Notes: generated by a model from the sequence alone, not told the origin. A stretch of DNA of 64,000 nt from Bradyrhizobium sp. 190 (GCF_023073415.1 NZ_JADPJL010000026.1:1-64000); one strand, 5' to 3'. Numbered from the stretch's first letter, positions 1-8,501 are shown. Translations and numbers: made by a program.

Positions 1-699
1 GCCCAGGTTCAGCACGGAGGTGCGGTTGAACACGGTCGGATCATCGAGGCCGATGGTGGCCGACACGCCGTTACCGAACTGCGCAGTGTACTGGATGTTA
101 TTGACGCCGGTGACGTAGTCCGGGCCACCCATCAAGAACGAGTTGTTGTTGCCCGGATAACCGTTCCAGGGCGTCGCGTAGGCCGAAGCCGACTTACCGA
201 AGGTGAAACCTGCGAACTGGATGAACACCATTTCAACTGCGACATAGCCGCCGCCCGCGACGTTGAGCGCGTTAGAAGCGCCGGCCGGGAACGCGGCCAA
301 GTCACTCGGGTTGCTGCTTCCGAAGTTGTTGAACTGGAAGTCGCCCTGACCGAAGGTGCGGACAACGCCGTATTCAGTGGCGGTGCGGGTATCAACCGTG
401 ATCGCCATACGAGAACGAGAGTTGAAATTATCGCGGAAGCGATTTCCCTGGCCATTGGTCCCCGACCAGAACGGCCCACCGTAGATGCCGCCGTTGAACG
501 TGGTGTCGATACGAACGTAACCACCCAGCTTGATGCAGGTGTCGGTGCCCGGGATATAGAAGAAACCCGCACCATACAGGGAGCAAATCCTCACGTACTC
601 GACCGCTTTGGCCTTTACGGGAAGGTCAGCCGCCTGCGCTCCACTCATAGCGAGAAGACCCGCCGCTGAGCAGAGCATAAAGCCCTTAACCATCTTCAT
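1..699 (-). CDS. Porin, Rhizobiales outer-membrane type (3' end outside window)
   Basis: The N-terminal 233 residues of an outer-membrane porin of the alphaproteobacterial porin family (PF02530-like) are present; the gene runs off the left edge. The start MKMVKGFMLCSAAGLLAMSG is a Sec signal peptide ending near AQA|ADLPVKAK. It is followed by the family's typical N-terminal run, including VKAVEYVRIC-like, YIPGTDTCIKLGGYVR and SRSRMAITVDTRT stretches. Gly-, Asn-, Thr- and aromatic-rich alternation fits beta-barrel strands. The protein would form a trimeric diffusion pore for small hydrophilic solutes. The start at 699 is set by a strong GGAGG eight bases upstream (701-710). The two Cys near the N-terminus are usual in this family. 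The family is secure; the individual paralogue cannot be named. Confidence 0.9.
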   Translation of the reverse strand, partial: MKMVKGFMLCSAAGLLAMSGAQAADLPVKAKAVEYVRICSLYGAGFFYIPGTDTCIKLGGYVRIDTTFNGGIYGGPFWSGTNGQGNRFRDNFNSRSRMAITVDTRTATEYGVVRTFGQGDFQFNNFGSSNPSDLAAFPAGASNALNVAGGGYVAVEMVFIQFAGFTFGKSASAYATPWNGYPGNNNSFLMGGPDYVTGVNNIQYTAQFGNGVSATIGLDDPTVFNRTSVLNLG

Positions 700-1674
700 G
701 TTAAACCTCCAAGTTGCTCTGTAGGGAAGGTTCCGGATCCGCTGGGTGCATGACACCCTAAGGTTGGTTCCCTTAATCCCCTGAAACCCGCTTAGTCGCT
801 TCGCGCCTTCGGACACTCCCGCATGAACGCGAGGGACTTAAGCGAACCACCTAAAACGGGACGACCTCGGGATGCCCCCCCTCCGTCGCTCGATCACAAT
901 TACCGAGGACTCCTGCACACGCAACAAAGGAACCGCTTCGAACGGCGTGGCCCCACCCCTTTTCCCAAGGGTGTTGCACAAATAACACGCGTTTGTGATC
1001 GAAGTTTCCCTGCAAGCTATTGCTTCTACTGAATAATTTTGAATAGGCCCAGTTGACACCCGATGACTGTTGTGGGCACCGCAACAAGCGGCTCGCTGCC
1101 CGCCAGCACGCCCCTCTCGCATCGAATCGAAGGCGGGTCCGCCGAATCCGCAGCGGGCGATTCCGCGCCTATTATAGAGACAACGGATGAGGCTCATCGC
1201 ATGCGGGCGCAGGCAGCAAAGGGTGCCCGGACCGTCGACGGGCGCCCAACCAGGGCCAAAACCGGCGAAAGATGATGGAAGCCGGGCATTTCTCGGGCTT
1301 GAAATGCATCTATGGGGTACGACACATCCCGCTGCTCGCGGGCAGCGACCTAGAACCGTGATTTGCGTGGAACTGAATCGGTCCGCCGCGGCATCGAATC
1401 AATTTCCCGCGATTTCGACGCGGTGCGTGCGGCAACACACGGCGAAAACTCCCGAAGGGATCAGGTCTAGTGTCGCGCACGCCGTGCCGATTGCTGAGTC
1501 GTCTGCGTGTCATCGAGACCACAGAGCCCGGAAAGATGCGCCTAAACGCGCGACACGGGATATCGGCCACTCGTGAAGAATGCGCGCGAAGCGTACAGCG
1601 CCTCTAAATGGCCTCGGCGTAATCTGAATCTGCCGCTTGCGGCGGGCCCTCGCGTCAGGCATATCCGCGCTGAT
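700..1674. other. Long non-coding stretch between porin and tRNA-Ser
   Basis: Almost 1 kb holds no convincing gene; the reading frames here lack a ribosome site and family features. It should contain the porin 5' leader and promoter. A small hairpin, GGGTG-N5-CACCC, lies at about 745-760, 50 bases upstream of the porin start. A TTGACA hexamer at 1053-1058 has no good -10 partner on the + strand. Long leaders are common for porin genes in this group, but I cannot fix a transcription start. Confidence 0.5.
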
Positions 1675-1768
1675 GGAGCTGTGGCCGAGTGGCTGAAGGC
1701 GGCGGTTTGCTAAACCGTTATAGGGTTGTAAAGCCCTATCGAGGGTTCGAATCCCTCCGGCTCCGCCA
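1675..1768 (+). tRNA. tRNA-Ser, anticodon GCU
   Basis: This is a class II tRNA of 94 nt including an encoded CCA (1766-1768). The acceptor arms GGAGCTG and CGGCTCC pair across seven positions with one G-U wobble. The D-arm GTGGCCGAGTGGC-type sequence, an anticodon loop with GCT at 1709-1711, a long variable arm (TAGGGTT...AGCCCTA) and the TPsiC segment GGGTTCGAATCCC are all present. The long variable arm and the G discriminator identify a serine tRNA. GCU reads AGC/AGU codons. It stands alone between two non-coding stretches. Confidence 0.97.
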
Positions 1769-2461
1769 TCCCCCTCAAACGATCTTGTACCTCAACGTGA
1801 TCCCACGTCGCCAGACGTGAAAGAAGACCTTGCAACACAGGGATTCTATTTTGGCACAAACTGCACTAGCCAATCGCTACGGTTGTGTTTATATAAATAT
1901 GCTCGCCTGCCGGTTCCCAGCCCCCTTCAGATTATCGGCGGAGCGGGCGGTCCCGGCGCAGCCCACATAAATCTGCGTCGGGGCCCGAACATTTGCTCTC
2001 GCCAGGCGCGTGGAGAAAAATAGAACACAGCAACGGCCGCCAGCCCGGCAAGCAGCACGACAGCGGGCTAGTTCGAACTTTCTCCCTCCCTCCGCCATCC
2101 CTCTTCTGTCCATCCCGCAGACAAGTTCAATGCCGCGCCGCCACCCGTGCCGAATTAAAGGGCCCCGATTGCGAGATGTGGATTGTTCCCAACCCCTGGT
2201 ACGGTCCCTGCAACATGCCGACCCATAACGACATCCCCTACTACGACACCGAGGTCGTTGAATGCGTCAAGCGGGGTGGTCCTGGACGAAAAGCAGGACT
2301 TGCCTCGAACGCGAGATAGTTCGAGCGAGGGTTGAATCTTCGGGGCGGCCCCTTGCTTCTTTGCCATACCATTGCGCCATTTGCGGCGATGCTGGATCGT
2401 CTCTTGCGGCTGGGAGAGCATCCGATCGGCATCGCTTCCGCAACATGCAGTGGAGCGCAGC
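1769..2461. other. Non-coding stretch downstream of tRNA-Ser
   Basis: About 690 bases contain no gene I can support. The first half is AT-richer than the surroundings (for example the run near 1890-1905). A frame ending at 2319 with a Trp/Pro/Tyr-rich C-terminal part (possible ATG at 2176) might be a small protein, but it has no clear ribosome site and no recognisable family. The stretch directly downstream of a tRNA was checked for a duplicated tRNA 3' end as an attachment-site signature; none is visible in this window. Confidence 0.4.
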
Positions 2462-3418
2462 ATGAAGAAGCAAGAACTCGAAGCGATCCTTGGCGATGGC
2501 GAGAACACGCCTGATCTCGGTCCGATCGAAGACCACCTTCATGCCGTCGCGACGGAGCCGAAGCTGCCGGACCTCGCCGTCGGAATTTGCACACTGAGAA
2601 TCGAGGAAGCCGCGCCGAAATTGCGCGCCGTTCTGCTGCGGGCTGCGGATGGCAAGGAATTGTCGGACGATGAAAGCCTGCTGCTGTTCCGCGGGCTTCA
2701 TATCCTCGGCGGTGCGCGCGACCGAGAAGCCTGCCAGCCGCTCCTGCGCCTGCTGCGCCGGCCGTTCGATGAGGTCAACGCTCTGCTCGGCGATACCGTC
2801 ATTGAAAGCCTGGCCAACATTGTCACCGGCGTGTTCGATGACGATAGCGACGCCCTGTTCGCCTTGATCGCCGATAGCTCGATCGACGGATTCATCCGTG
2901 AAGCATTGTTCGGCGCGGCGACTTTCCTGGCATGGGAGGGCCGCATCGAGCGCGATCGGTACCGGGGATTTCTTGTTCGGTTCTATGAAGAGCGGCCGGC
3001 CGAGGATGGCGATCAGGCCTGGGCGGGCTGGCTGCAAGCGATCGCCCTGCTCGGTCTGCGCGACCTGGTGCCGCTTGTCGACAATGCCTTTCGTGAAGAC
3101 CGCATACCCGTGGAATGGATTGATCGTCCTCAGTTCGAGGAGGACCTTGCCATAGCCGAATACGCGCCCGACGACATCGATCGGTTCACGCAAGGTAACC
3201 TCGGTTACATCGAGGACGTGCTCGTGTCGCTGAGTTGGACACGCGACACCGAAGACGTCTTCGACGAGGACGGCGAAGAAGCCCCGTGGACCGATTTTGT
3301 CCCAAACGAGCCGGTCAGGAATCCCTGGCGCCACGTCGGGCGTAACGATCCGTGCCCGTGCGGGAGCGGCAAGAAAGCGAAGAAATGCTGCCTTGCCAAT
3401 GGCGAGCCGCCGGCGTGA
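2462..3418 (+). CDS. DUF1186 family protein with C-terminal SEC-C zinc motif
   Basis: A 318-residue cytoplasmic protein built of acidic helical repeats of HEAT-like character, matching the DUF1186 family in its 'RPFDEVNALLGDTVIESL' stretch and later part. It ends with a SEC-C metal-binding motif, GRNDPCPCGSGKKAKKCC, as at the C-terminus of SecA. The Cys-x-Cys-x8-Cys-Cys set would bind one zinc. The function of the family is not known; SEC-C tails usually mediate protein or ribosome contacts. The start at 2462 is preferred over an upstream in-frame ATG at 2372 because of GGAG six bases before it and because the family-like sequence begins there. It appears monocistronic. Confidence 0.85.
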   Translation: MKKQELEAILGDGENTPDLGPIEDHLHAVATEPKLPDLAVGICTLRIEEAAPKLRAVLLRAADGKELSDDESLLLFRGLHILGGARDREACQPLLRLLRRPFDEVNALLGDTVIESLANIVTGVFDDDSDALFALIADSSIDGFIREALFGAATFLAWEGRIERDRYRGFLVRFYEERPAEDGDQAWAGWLQAIALLGLRDLVPLVDNAFREDRIPVEWIDRPQFEEDLAIAEYAPDDIDRFTQGNLGYIEDVLVSLSWTRDTEDVFDEDGEEAPWTDFVPNEPVRNPWRHVGRNDPCPCGSGKKAKKCCLANGEPPA

Positions 3419-3436
3419 CGCCGGCCGCCCGAAGTC

Positions 3437-3703
3437 TCAATGCGCGGTCATCCAGGCGCGGGCTTCGCGCTGTGCGGTGGCGATTTCCGCATCCGACATC
3501 ATCGCGGCGACCTCGCGGCGCATGGAGATGGCATCCGCGCGTCCCTTCAGGGCTGCAAGATTGAACCATTTGTGGGCCGCGACGAGATTCACCACGCCGG
3601 AACGGCCACTCGCCCAGTACAGGCCGCGCTCGAACAGCACGTCCGGGATCGCCGTCGCCTCCACCGCAATGGCCGCGTCGAGATCAATCTGCCCCTGAAA
3701 CAT
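3437..3703 (-). CDS. Small Sel1-like repeat protein
   Basis: An 88-residue protein whose central part resembles Sel1/TPR-like units: a GLYWASGRSGV-type helix followed by AAHKWFNLAALKGRADA, which is the classic A-x-x-W-x-x-x-A-A pattern. The C-terminal helix, DAEIATAQREARAWM, is a common ending of such rhizobial proteins. It has no signal peptide, so it is probably cytoplasmic and used for protein-protein contact. GGGGAG lies just upstream of the ATG at 3703. It converges with the DUF1186 gene with an 18-bp gap. The specific partner is unknown. Confidence 0.7.
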   Translation of the reverse strand: MFQGQIDLDAAIAVEATAIPDVLFERGLYWASGRSGVVNLVAAHKWFNLAALKGRADAISMRREVAAMMSDAEIATAQREARAWMTAH

Positions 3704-4591
3704 CCGTAACTCCCCTTTTTATCGTTGCCGCCCTCCCCCGAGCGCGGCCCCTGTCCACTTGTCAAACTTCCCGTTATCCCAACGCCGTTTTCCGGTCTGT
3801 TGTTGGGATGATCATGACCGATCAAATTTGAAGGGCAGTTTAAGGTTCGCGATGAACGGGATGTAAACGCGCGCATCGTGCTGTCGAACACGAAATCGCA
3901 GAAATGCCTGCGGCACAGCGAGAAGTTACCAATCGTGAAGTTCGGTTTACCCTGCGGTTTGGCGGAACGATAACCATTGCTGCAAGGTCGGTGTCATCAT
4001 CATTCGTCACCGGACAGGCCGCAACACGCCGCGCAATGGACGGGTTCCAGCAGATGATCGGGCGTCGAGCAGCTTAGCGACCATTCGGGCGCTCACAGCG
4101 TACCGGATACCGAATTCGCGAGCGATGACGCGCCTGGAGCAACCGGCGGACGCCAAACAACCGGTGCCTGCGAACGATCAATATGAATTGGGGAAGACTT
4201 CAGCGCCGGACGCCGGATGCGTGGGCTATCGGAGCGCTCCAGCGAAAGCGGGCGTTCCGGGGAACGGGAGTGTTCCAGGGAACGGAGACGTTCCGGGGAA
4301 CGAGGGCGTCGGCGAACACGTCAGGACCAGATTTCATGCCGGGCTTTGGCCCCGGTGAAATTGCGGGTTGTTAAGGATACCCACACCGAACGAAGAAAAA
4401 CTTGTTTCTTCTGCCGGACCGGTTTTGAAAGAGCGGGCTTCTTTTGAAAGAACGCTCTTCCGAAATACGATCCAGCCGTTGACCTGATGTCTCGCCGACA
4501 CCCTCTTTCGTCGACCAGAGCCTTTAGATTTTTATCCGGGGCTCGTGTGACGTGCCGGCATCAAGCCGCCGGCAATCTTGGAGAAGCGAAG
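3704..4591. other. Non-coding stretch with tandem palindromes
   Basis: About 890 bases lie between the Sel1-like gene (reading left) and the end of the lysine-rich peptide gene (reading left). There is no supportable protein gene. The stretch holds the 18-bp tandem repeat described separately (4253-4306) and, at 4424-4456, two near-identical copies of CTTTTGAAAGA about 20 bases apart. Frames crossing the tandem repeat read as hexapeptide repeats (VPGNG-type), but they have weak start signals, so I treat them as by-products of the DNA repeat. Confidence 0.45.
4253..4306. repeat. Three tandem 18-bp units, each with an internal palindrome
   Basis: Three consecutive 18-bp units (4253-4270, 4271-4288, 4289-4306) each contain (C/T)GTTCC-N2-GGAACG, a 14-bp palindrome or near-palindrome. 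Decayed copies with the same period flank them on both sides (about 4235-4252 and 4307-4324). The unit boundaries also place GAAC and GTTC six bases apart. Regular spacing of nearly two helical turns suggests a protein-binding array or a simple expansion; nothing else in the window matches it. Confidence 0.8.
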
Positions 4592-4684
4592 TTACTTCTT
4601 CTTCTTGGCGACCTTGCGGGTCTTCTTCGCAGTCTTCTTCACTGCGCTCTTCGCCTTCTTTGCCTTCTTAGCTTTCTTGGCCAT
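4592..4684 (-). CDS. Lysine-rich micropeptide, histone H1 tail-like (30 aa)
   Basis: A 30-residue ORF begins MAKKAKKAKKAKSAVKK and consists almost only of Lys, Ala, Val, Thr and Arg, ending in four lysines. It is too short for ordinary gene calling, but it has an excellent AGGAGGG ribosome site six bases upstream (4690-4696). Codons are mostly AAG, with varied alanine codons rather than one repeated triplet, which argues for selection on protein. The composition resembles the KKAAAKK tail of histone H1-like proteins and the C-terminal tail of the topoisomerase I encoded here at 28846. It probably binds nucleic acid or ribosomes. Its role is unknown, and it stands alone after a long non-coding region. 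Confidence 0.75.
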   Translation of the reverse strand: MAKKAKKAKKAKSAVKKTAKKTRKVAKKKK

Positions 4685-5179
4685 GTTGCCCTCCTAATGT
4701 AAGTGAGATGGCTTAATCGCTGCGTGCACTCGGGAATCGAGATGCACTACATCCCGAATACACCAACGCATTCAAAAAAACAGCGTCCCGCTTAAGGAAG
4801 TGTTGACGCAGCAATGTGAGAGCGCGCGAAGCGCCGATGTCGACGACGTCGCAACATGCTCGCGCCTCAATGCAAAAAGTGCCGCGATGACGACCGTCGA
4901 CGTTCGTCAATATTGCAGGAATCGCTTTTACTGCAGCGTTTTTTTGAATTCACGATCATAATGATCGATGAACATCAGTGTCGTAGCGACTCAATGATTC
5001 CGTGAAAAAGCCGTGCGCACGGACTCTGAGTCGCGAGGTTTGGCAATAAAAAAATTTTCACGGTCACAGCGTTGGACTGTCGCCGACGCTCGCCAAAACC
5101 GAATTTTCCGGACGAATCGCGACCACCGATTCGGACGCGCGCTCGCGGTCGCCATGGCGAATTTTCGATCGCGATGGAT

Positions 5180-5207
5180 GATCGATGCGTGCACGCGCGC
5201 ATCGATC
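5180..5207. repeat. Inverted repeat, 10-bp arms
   Basis: GATCGATGCG at 5180-5189 and CGCATCGATC at 5198-5207 are exact reverse complements separated by 8 bases. It lies about 40 bases beyond the gatB stop. There is no T-run, so it is not a standard terminator. It could be a protein-binding dyad or an mRNA 3'-end structure. Confidence 0.6.
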
Positions 5208-5229
5208 GCGACGTCGCGGACGTTGCGAA

Positions 5230-5246
5230 CGTCCCATTACGGGACG
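5230..5246 (-). terminator. Possible 3' hairpin of the gat operon
   Basis: CGTCCC-ATTAC-GGGACG forms a six-base-pair hairpin beginning two bases after the gatB stop codon. The following sequence on the gatB strand lacks a T-tract, so this is at best a weak terminator or a 3'-end stabiliser, perhaps acting with the inverted repeat at 5180-5207. Confidence 0.35.
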
Positions 5247-5248
5247 CT

Positions 5249-6733
5249 TCAGATGCCGAGTTTCGTCTTCAAGAGGTCGTTGACCGCCTGCGGATTGGCC
5301 TTGCCGCCGGACTGCTTCATCACCTGGCCGACGAACCAGCCGGCGAGTTGCGGCTTGGCTTTCGCCTGCGCGACCTTGTCCGGATTGGCGGCGATGATGT
5401 CGTCGACGACCTTCTCGATCGCGCCCAAATCCGTGACCTGCTTCATGCCGCGCGCTTCGACCAGCTCGCGCGGATCGCCGCCTTCCGTCCAGACGATCTC
5501 GAACAGGTCTTTTGCGATCTTGCCGGAGATCGTGCCCTCGCCGATCAGGTCGACGATCGCAGCGAGCTGCGCCGCCGACACCGGCGAGCCCGTGATATCG
5601 CGGCCTTCCTTGTTGAGACGCCCGAACAGCTCGTTGATCACCCAATTGGCCGCGAGCTTGCCGTCGCGCGCCTTGTCGGCAAGGCCGGCGAGCACGGTTT
5701 CGTAGAACACCGCGCTCTCGCGCTCGGCCACCAGAACGCCGGCATCGTAGGGCGACAGACCGAGGCTCTCGATGAAGCGCGCCTTCTTCTGGTCCGGCAG
5801 TTCCGGCAGCTTCGACCTGAGTTCATCGACGTAGCCTTGCGTGAACTCGAGCGGCAGCAGGTCCGGATCCGGGAAATAGCGATAGTCATGCGCTTCTTCC
5901 TTGGAGCGCATCGAGCGCGTCTCGCCCTTGTTCGGGTCAAACAGCCGCGTTTCCTGGTCGATCGTGCCGCCATCCTCGATGATCTCGATCTGGCGCCGCG
6001 CCTCGTACTCGATCGCCTGGCCGATGAAGGTTATCGAGTTCATGTTCTTGATTTCGCAACGCGTGCCGAGCGGTCCGCCGGGCTTGCGCACGGAAACGTT
6101 AACGTCGGCGCGCAACGAGCCCTTCTCCATGTCGCCGTCGCAAGTGCCGAGATAGCGCAGGATCGACCGCAGCTTTGTCACGTAGGCCTTGGCCTGCTCG
6201 GCATCGCGGATGTCCGGTTTTGACACGATTTCCATCAGCGCCACGCCGCACCGGTTGAGGTCGACATAGGACATGGTCGGGCTCTGGTCGTGCAGCAATT
6301 TGCCGGCGTCCTGTTCCAGATGCAGCCGCTCGATCCCAATCGTCGCGGTCTTGCCGCCGTCCAGTTCGACCTCGACCTCGCCCTCACCCACGATCGGGGA
6401 CTTGTACTGGCTGATCTGGTAGCCCTGCGGCGAGTCCGGATAGAAATAGTTCTTGCGGTCGAACACCGAGCGCAGATTGATCTGCGCATTGAGGCCTAAA
6501 CCGGTCGTGACAGCCTGGCGGACGCATTCCTCGTTGATGACCGGCAGCATGCCCGGCATCGCGGCATCGACCAGCGAGACATGGCTGTTCGGCTCGCCGC
6601 CGAATTCGGTCGAGGCGCCGGAGAACAGCTTTGAGTTCGAGGTGACCTGGGCGTGGATCTCCATACCGATCACGACTTCCCAGTCGCCGGTCTGGCCCTT
6701 GATCAGTTTTCCCGGTTTGACTGACACGTTCAT
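5249..6733 (-). CDS. gatB: Asp-tRNA(Asn)/Glu-tRNA(Gln) amidotransferase subunit B
   Basis: A 494-residue GatB, the kinase and tRNA-binding subunit of GatCAB. It phosphorylates Glu/Asp on mischarged tRNA before transamidation, allowing Gln-tRNA(Gln) and Asn-tRNA(Asn) synthesis without dedicated synthetases. Visible landmarks are WEVVIGMEIHAQ (residues 18-29), VFDRKNYFYPDSPQGYQISQ (90-109) and the C-terminal YqeY-like helical domain from about residue 340 (SPYDAGVLVAE onward), ending KTKLGI. Its length matches the family. The start at 6733 lies in an ATGA overlap with the stop of the small upstream gene, implying translational coupling. It is the last gene of the gatC-ORF-gatA-ORF-gatB operon. 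Confidence 0.98.
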   Translation of the reverse strand: MNVSVKPGKLIKGQTGDWEVVIGMEIHAQVTSNSKLFSGASTEFGGEPNSHVSLVDAAMPGMLPVINEECVRQAVTTGLGLNAQINLRSVFDRKNYFYPDSPQGYQISQYKSPIVGEGEVEVELDGGKTATIGIERLHLEQDAGKLLHDQSPTMSYVDLNRCGVALMEIVSKPDIRDAEQAKAYVTKLRSILRYLGTCDGDMEKGSLRADVNVSVRKPGGPLGTRCEIKNMNSITFIGQAIEYEARRQIEIIEDGGTIDQETRLFDPNKGETRSMRSKEEAHDYRYFPDPDLLPLEFTQGYVDELRSKLPELPDQKKARFIESLGLSPYDAGVLVAERESAVFYETVLAGLADKARDGKLAANWVINELFGRLNKEGRDITGSPVSAAQLAAIVDLIGEGTISGKIAKDLFEIVWTEGGDPRELVEARGMKQVTDLGAIEKVVDDIIAANPDKVAQAKAKPQLAGWFVGQVMKQSGGKANPQAVNDLLKTKLGI

Positions 6734-7023
6734 GCTTTTCCACTCCCGAGCAGCGCAGACACGATCCGCTCCCATTCGGCTTCCAGAGAATCCTTCGCCA
6801 CCGGCTGGCCAGCCTGGCGGTACCAGTAGCCGGCATTGCCGAGATCGCCTTCCACCCGGTGCAGATACGCATGCACCCAGGCCGCATCAGCGTCACTCTC
6901 GTCCTGCACGATCTTGTGCGCACGATCCCAGTCGCCCTTGGCGGCCCACCACAATGCAGTCAACGGTAGTTCCAGGCTAGGTGCTGGCGCAGCGTCCGCG
7001 AGAGTGGCGCGGAAATCCGCCAT
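6730..7023 (-). CDS. Conserved small protein between gatA and gatB (97 aa)
   Basis: A 97-residue soluble protein lies inside the gat operon. It starts two bases after the gatA stop and overlaps gatB by ATGA, so it is almost certainly co-translated. The sequence has a tandem Trp pair (ALWWAAKGDWDRAHKIVQ) followed by WVHAYLHRVEGDLGNAGYWY. This pattern of two short amphipathic helices with small/aromatic pairs resembles TPR or Sel1-type helical hairpins. I do not recognise a named family. The location suggests a role in amidotransferase assembly or tRNA handling, but that is inference from position only. Confidence 0.85.
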   Translation of the reverse strand: MADFRATLADAAPAPSLELPLTALWWAAKGDWDRAHKIVQDESDADAAWVHAYLHRVEGDLGNAGYWYRQAGQPVAKDSLEAEWERIVSALLGSGKA

Positions 7024-7025
7024 CG

Positions 7026-8501
7026 TTACCACCACCTCTGTGGCGTGAAGCGGCCGGCCGCCTGCTCCACGACTTCGCCGAGCGAGAATAGCGTCTCTTC
7101 GTCGAACGGACGGCCGATCAGTTGCAGCCCAAGCGGCAAGCCCTGCGCATCCTTGCCGGCCGGCACGGCGATGCCCGGCAGTCCCGCCATGTTCACCGTC
7201 ACCGTAAAGATGTCGTTGAGATACATCTCGACCGGATCGGCGCCGCCCTTCTCGCCGACGCCGAACGCCGCCGACGGCGTCGCCGGGGTCAGGATCGCGC
7301 TGACGCCCTTGGCGAAGCAATCCTCAAAATCCTTCTTGATCAGGGTGCGGACTTTTTGCGCGCGCAAATAATAGGCGTCGTAATAGCCGGCGGAGAGCAC
7401 ATAGGTGCCGATCATGACGCGCCGGCGCACTTCGTCGCCAAAGCCTTCGGCGCGGGTGTTCTGATACAATTCGCCGATCGAGCGGCCGGGCACGCGCAGG
7501 CCGTACCGCACGCCGTCGTAACGCGCGAGATTGGACGAGGCTTCGGCAGGCGCTACGATGTAATAGGCCGGCAGCGCGTATTTGGTGTGCGGCAGCGACA
7601 CCTCGACCAGTTCGGCTCCGGCTGCCTTCAACCACGCCGCGCCCTCGGTCCAGAGCTTCTCGATTTCCGCCGGCATGCCGTCGAGGCGATACTCCTTGGG
7701 AATGCCGATCTTCATGCCCTTGACGGATTTTCCGATCGCGGCCTCGTAGTCCGGCACCGTGCGATCGACCGAGGTGGTGTCCTTGGGATCGTGGCCGGCC
7801 ATCGAGCGCATCAGGATCGCGGAATCACGCACTGTGCGCGCGATCGGCCCTGCCTGGTCGAGCGAGGACGCAAACGCCACGATGCCCCAGCGCGAGCAGC
7901 GGCCATAAGTTGGCTTGACGCCGACCGTCGCGGTGAAGGCCGCCGGCTGGCGGATCGAACCGCCGGTATCGGTTGCTGTCGCGCCCATGCAGAGCAGCGC
8001 CGCCACGGCGGATGCCGATCCGCCGGACGAGCCGCCCGGCACCAGCGTGGTGTTGGAACCTTCGCGCCGCCACGGATTGACCACCGGGCCGAAGCACGAG
8101 GTCTCGTTCGACGAGCCCATCGCGAACTCGTCGTTGTTGAGCTTGCCGAGCATCACGGCGCCATCGCGCCAGAGCTGCGAGGTCACGGTGGATTCGTAGG
8201 GCGGCACGAAATTGCCGAGGATTTTTGAGCACGCGGTGGTGCGCACGTCCTTGGTCGCGAACAGATCCTTGATCCCCAGCGGAATGCCGGCCAGCGGACC
8301 GCCCTCGCCTTTGATAATCTTCGCGTCGATCGCACGCGCCATGGCGCGAGCCTGGTCCGGCGTCTCCAGGATGAAGGCGTTGAGCGAACGCGCCGCTTCG
8401 ATTGCGGCGAGATGCGCATCCGTCAGTTCAAGCGAGGTGAAAGACTTGTTCGCGAGGCCGGCCTTGGCCTCCGCGATCGTCATCGATGTCAGGTCAGTCA
8501 T
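7026..8501 (-). CDS. gatA: Asp-tRNA(Asn)/Glu-tRNA(Gln) amidotransferase subunit A
   Basis: A 491-residue GatA, the glutamine amidase subunit that releases ammonia for GatB. It carries the amidase-signature Ser-cisSer-Lys triad: Lys78 in PLGIKDLF, a cis-Ser in PGGSSGGS (about residues 156-161), and the nucleophile Ser182 in TDTGGSIRQPA. FVPPYESTVTSQLWRDGAV and the C-terminal GLQLIGRPFDE are typical of GatA. The start at 8501 overlaps the stop of the preceding 70-residue ORF (ATGA), showing coupling. The operon context with gatC and gatB distinguishes it from the stand-alone amidase at 23026. Confidence 0.98.
   Translation of the reverse strand: MTDLTSMTIAEAKAGLANKSFTSLELTDAHLAAIEAARSLNAFILETPDQARAMARAIDAKIIKGEGGPLAGIPLGIKDLFATKDVRTTACSKILGNFVPPYESTVTSQLWRDGAVMLGKLNNDEFAMGSSNETSCFGPVVNPWRREGSNTTLVPGGSSGGSASAVAALLCMGATATDTGGSIRQPAAFTATVGVKPTYGRCSRWGIVAFASSLDQAGPIARTVRDSAILMRSMAGHDPKDTTSVDRTVPDYEAAIGKSVKGMKIGIPKEYRLDGMPAEIEKLWTEGAAWLKAAGAELVEVSLPHTKYALPAYYIVAPAEASSNLARYDGVRYGLRVPGRSIGELYQNTRAEGFGDEVRRRVMIGTYVLSAGYYDAYYLRAQKVRTLIKKDFEDCFAKGVSAILTPATPSAAFGVGEKGGADPVEMYLNDIFTVTVNMAGLPGIAVPAGKDAQGLPLGLQLIGRPFDEETLFSLGEVVEQAAGRFTPQRWW

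Larger units (their letters stand above)
4685..5248. other. Non-coding region upstream of lysine-rich peptide, with GANTC cluster
   Basis: This 560-bp gap lies between the end of gatB and the start of the lysine-rich peptide, so it should hold that peptide's promoter. Six GANTC sites (the CcrM methylation target) fall between 4988 and 5132: at 4988, 4996, 5022, 5028, 5114 and 5128. A palindrome, CGATCAT-A-ATGATCG, spans 4953-4967, and an AT-rich run, AATAAAAAAATTTT, lies near 5045. Reading frames here have poor start signals and no family resemblance. It looks like a regulatory region rather than a gene. Confidence 0.5.

Noticed and set aside
1851..1866. Sigma-54-like TGGCAC...TGCA sequence
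   Set aside because: The GG and GC elements are about 10 bp apart rather than the strict 12, and no gene follows at a fitting distance.
2267..3334. Minus-strand frame over the DUF1186 gene
   Set aside because: The plus-strand gene has a ribosome site and a SEC-C motif; the minus frame has neither.
4261..4292. GAAC...GTTC pairs resembling an SOS/LexA box
   Set aside because: The spacing is six bases, not the seven required for the alphaproteobacterial LexA box, and the motif is a by-product of the 18-bp tandem repeat.
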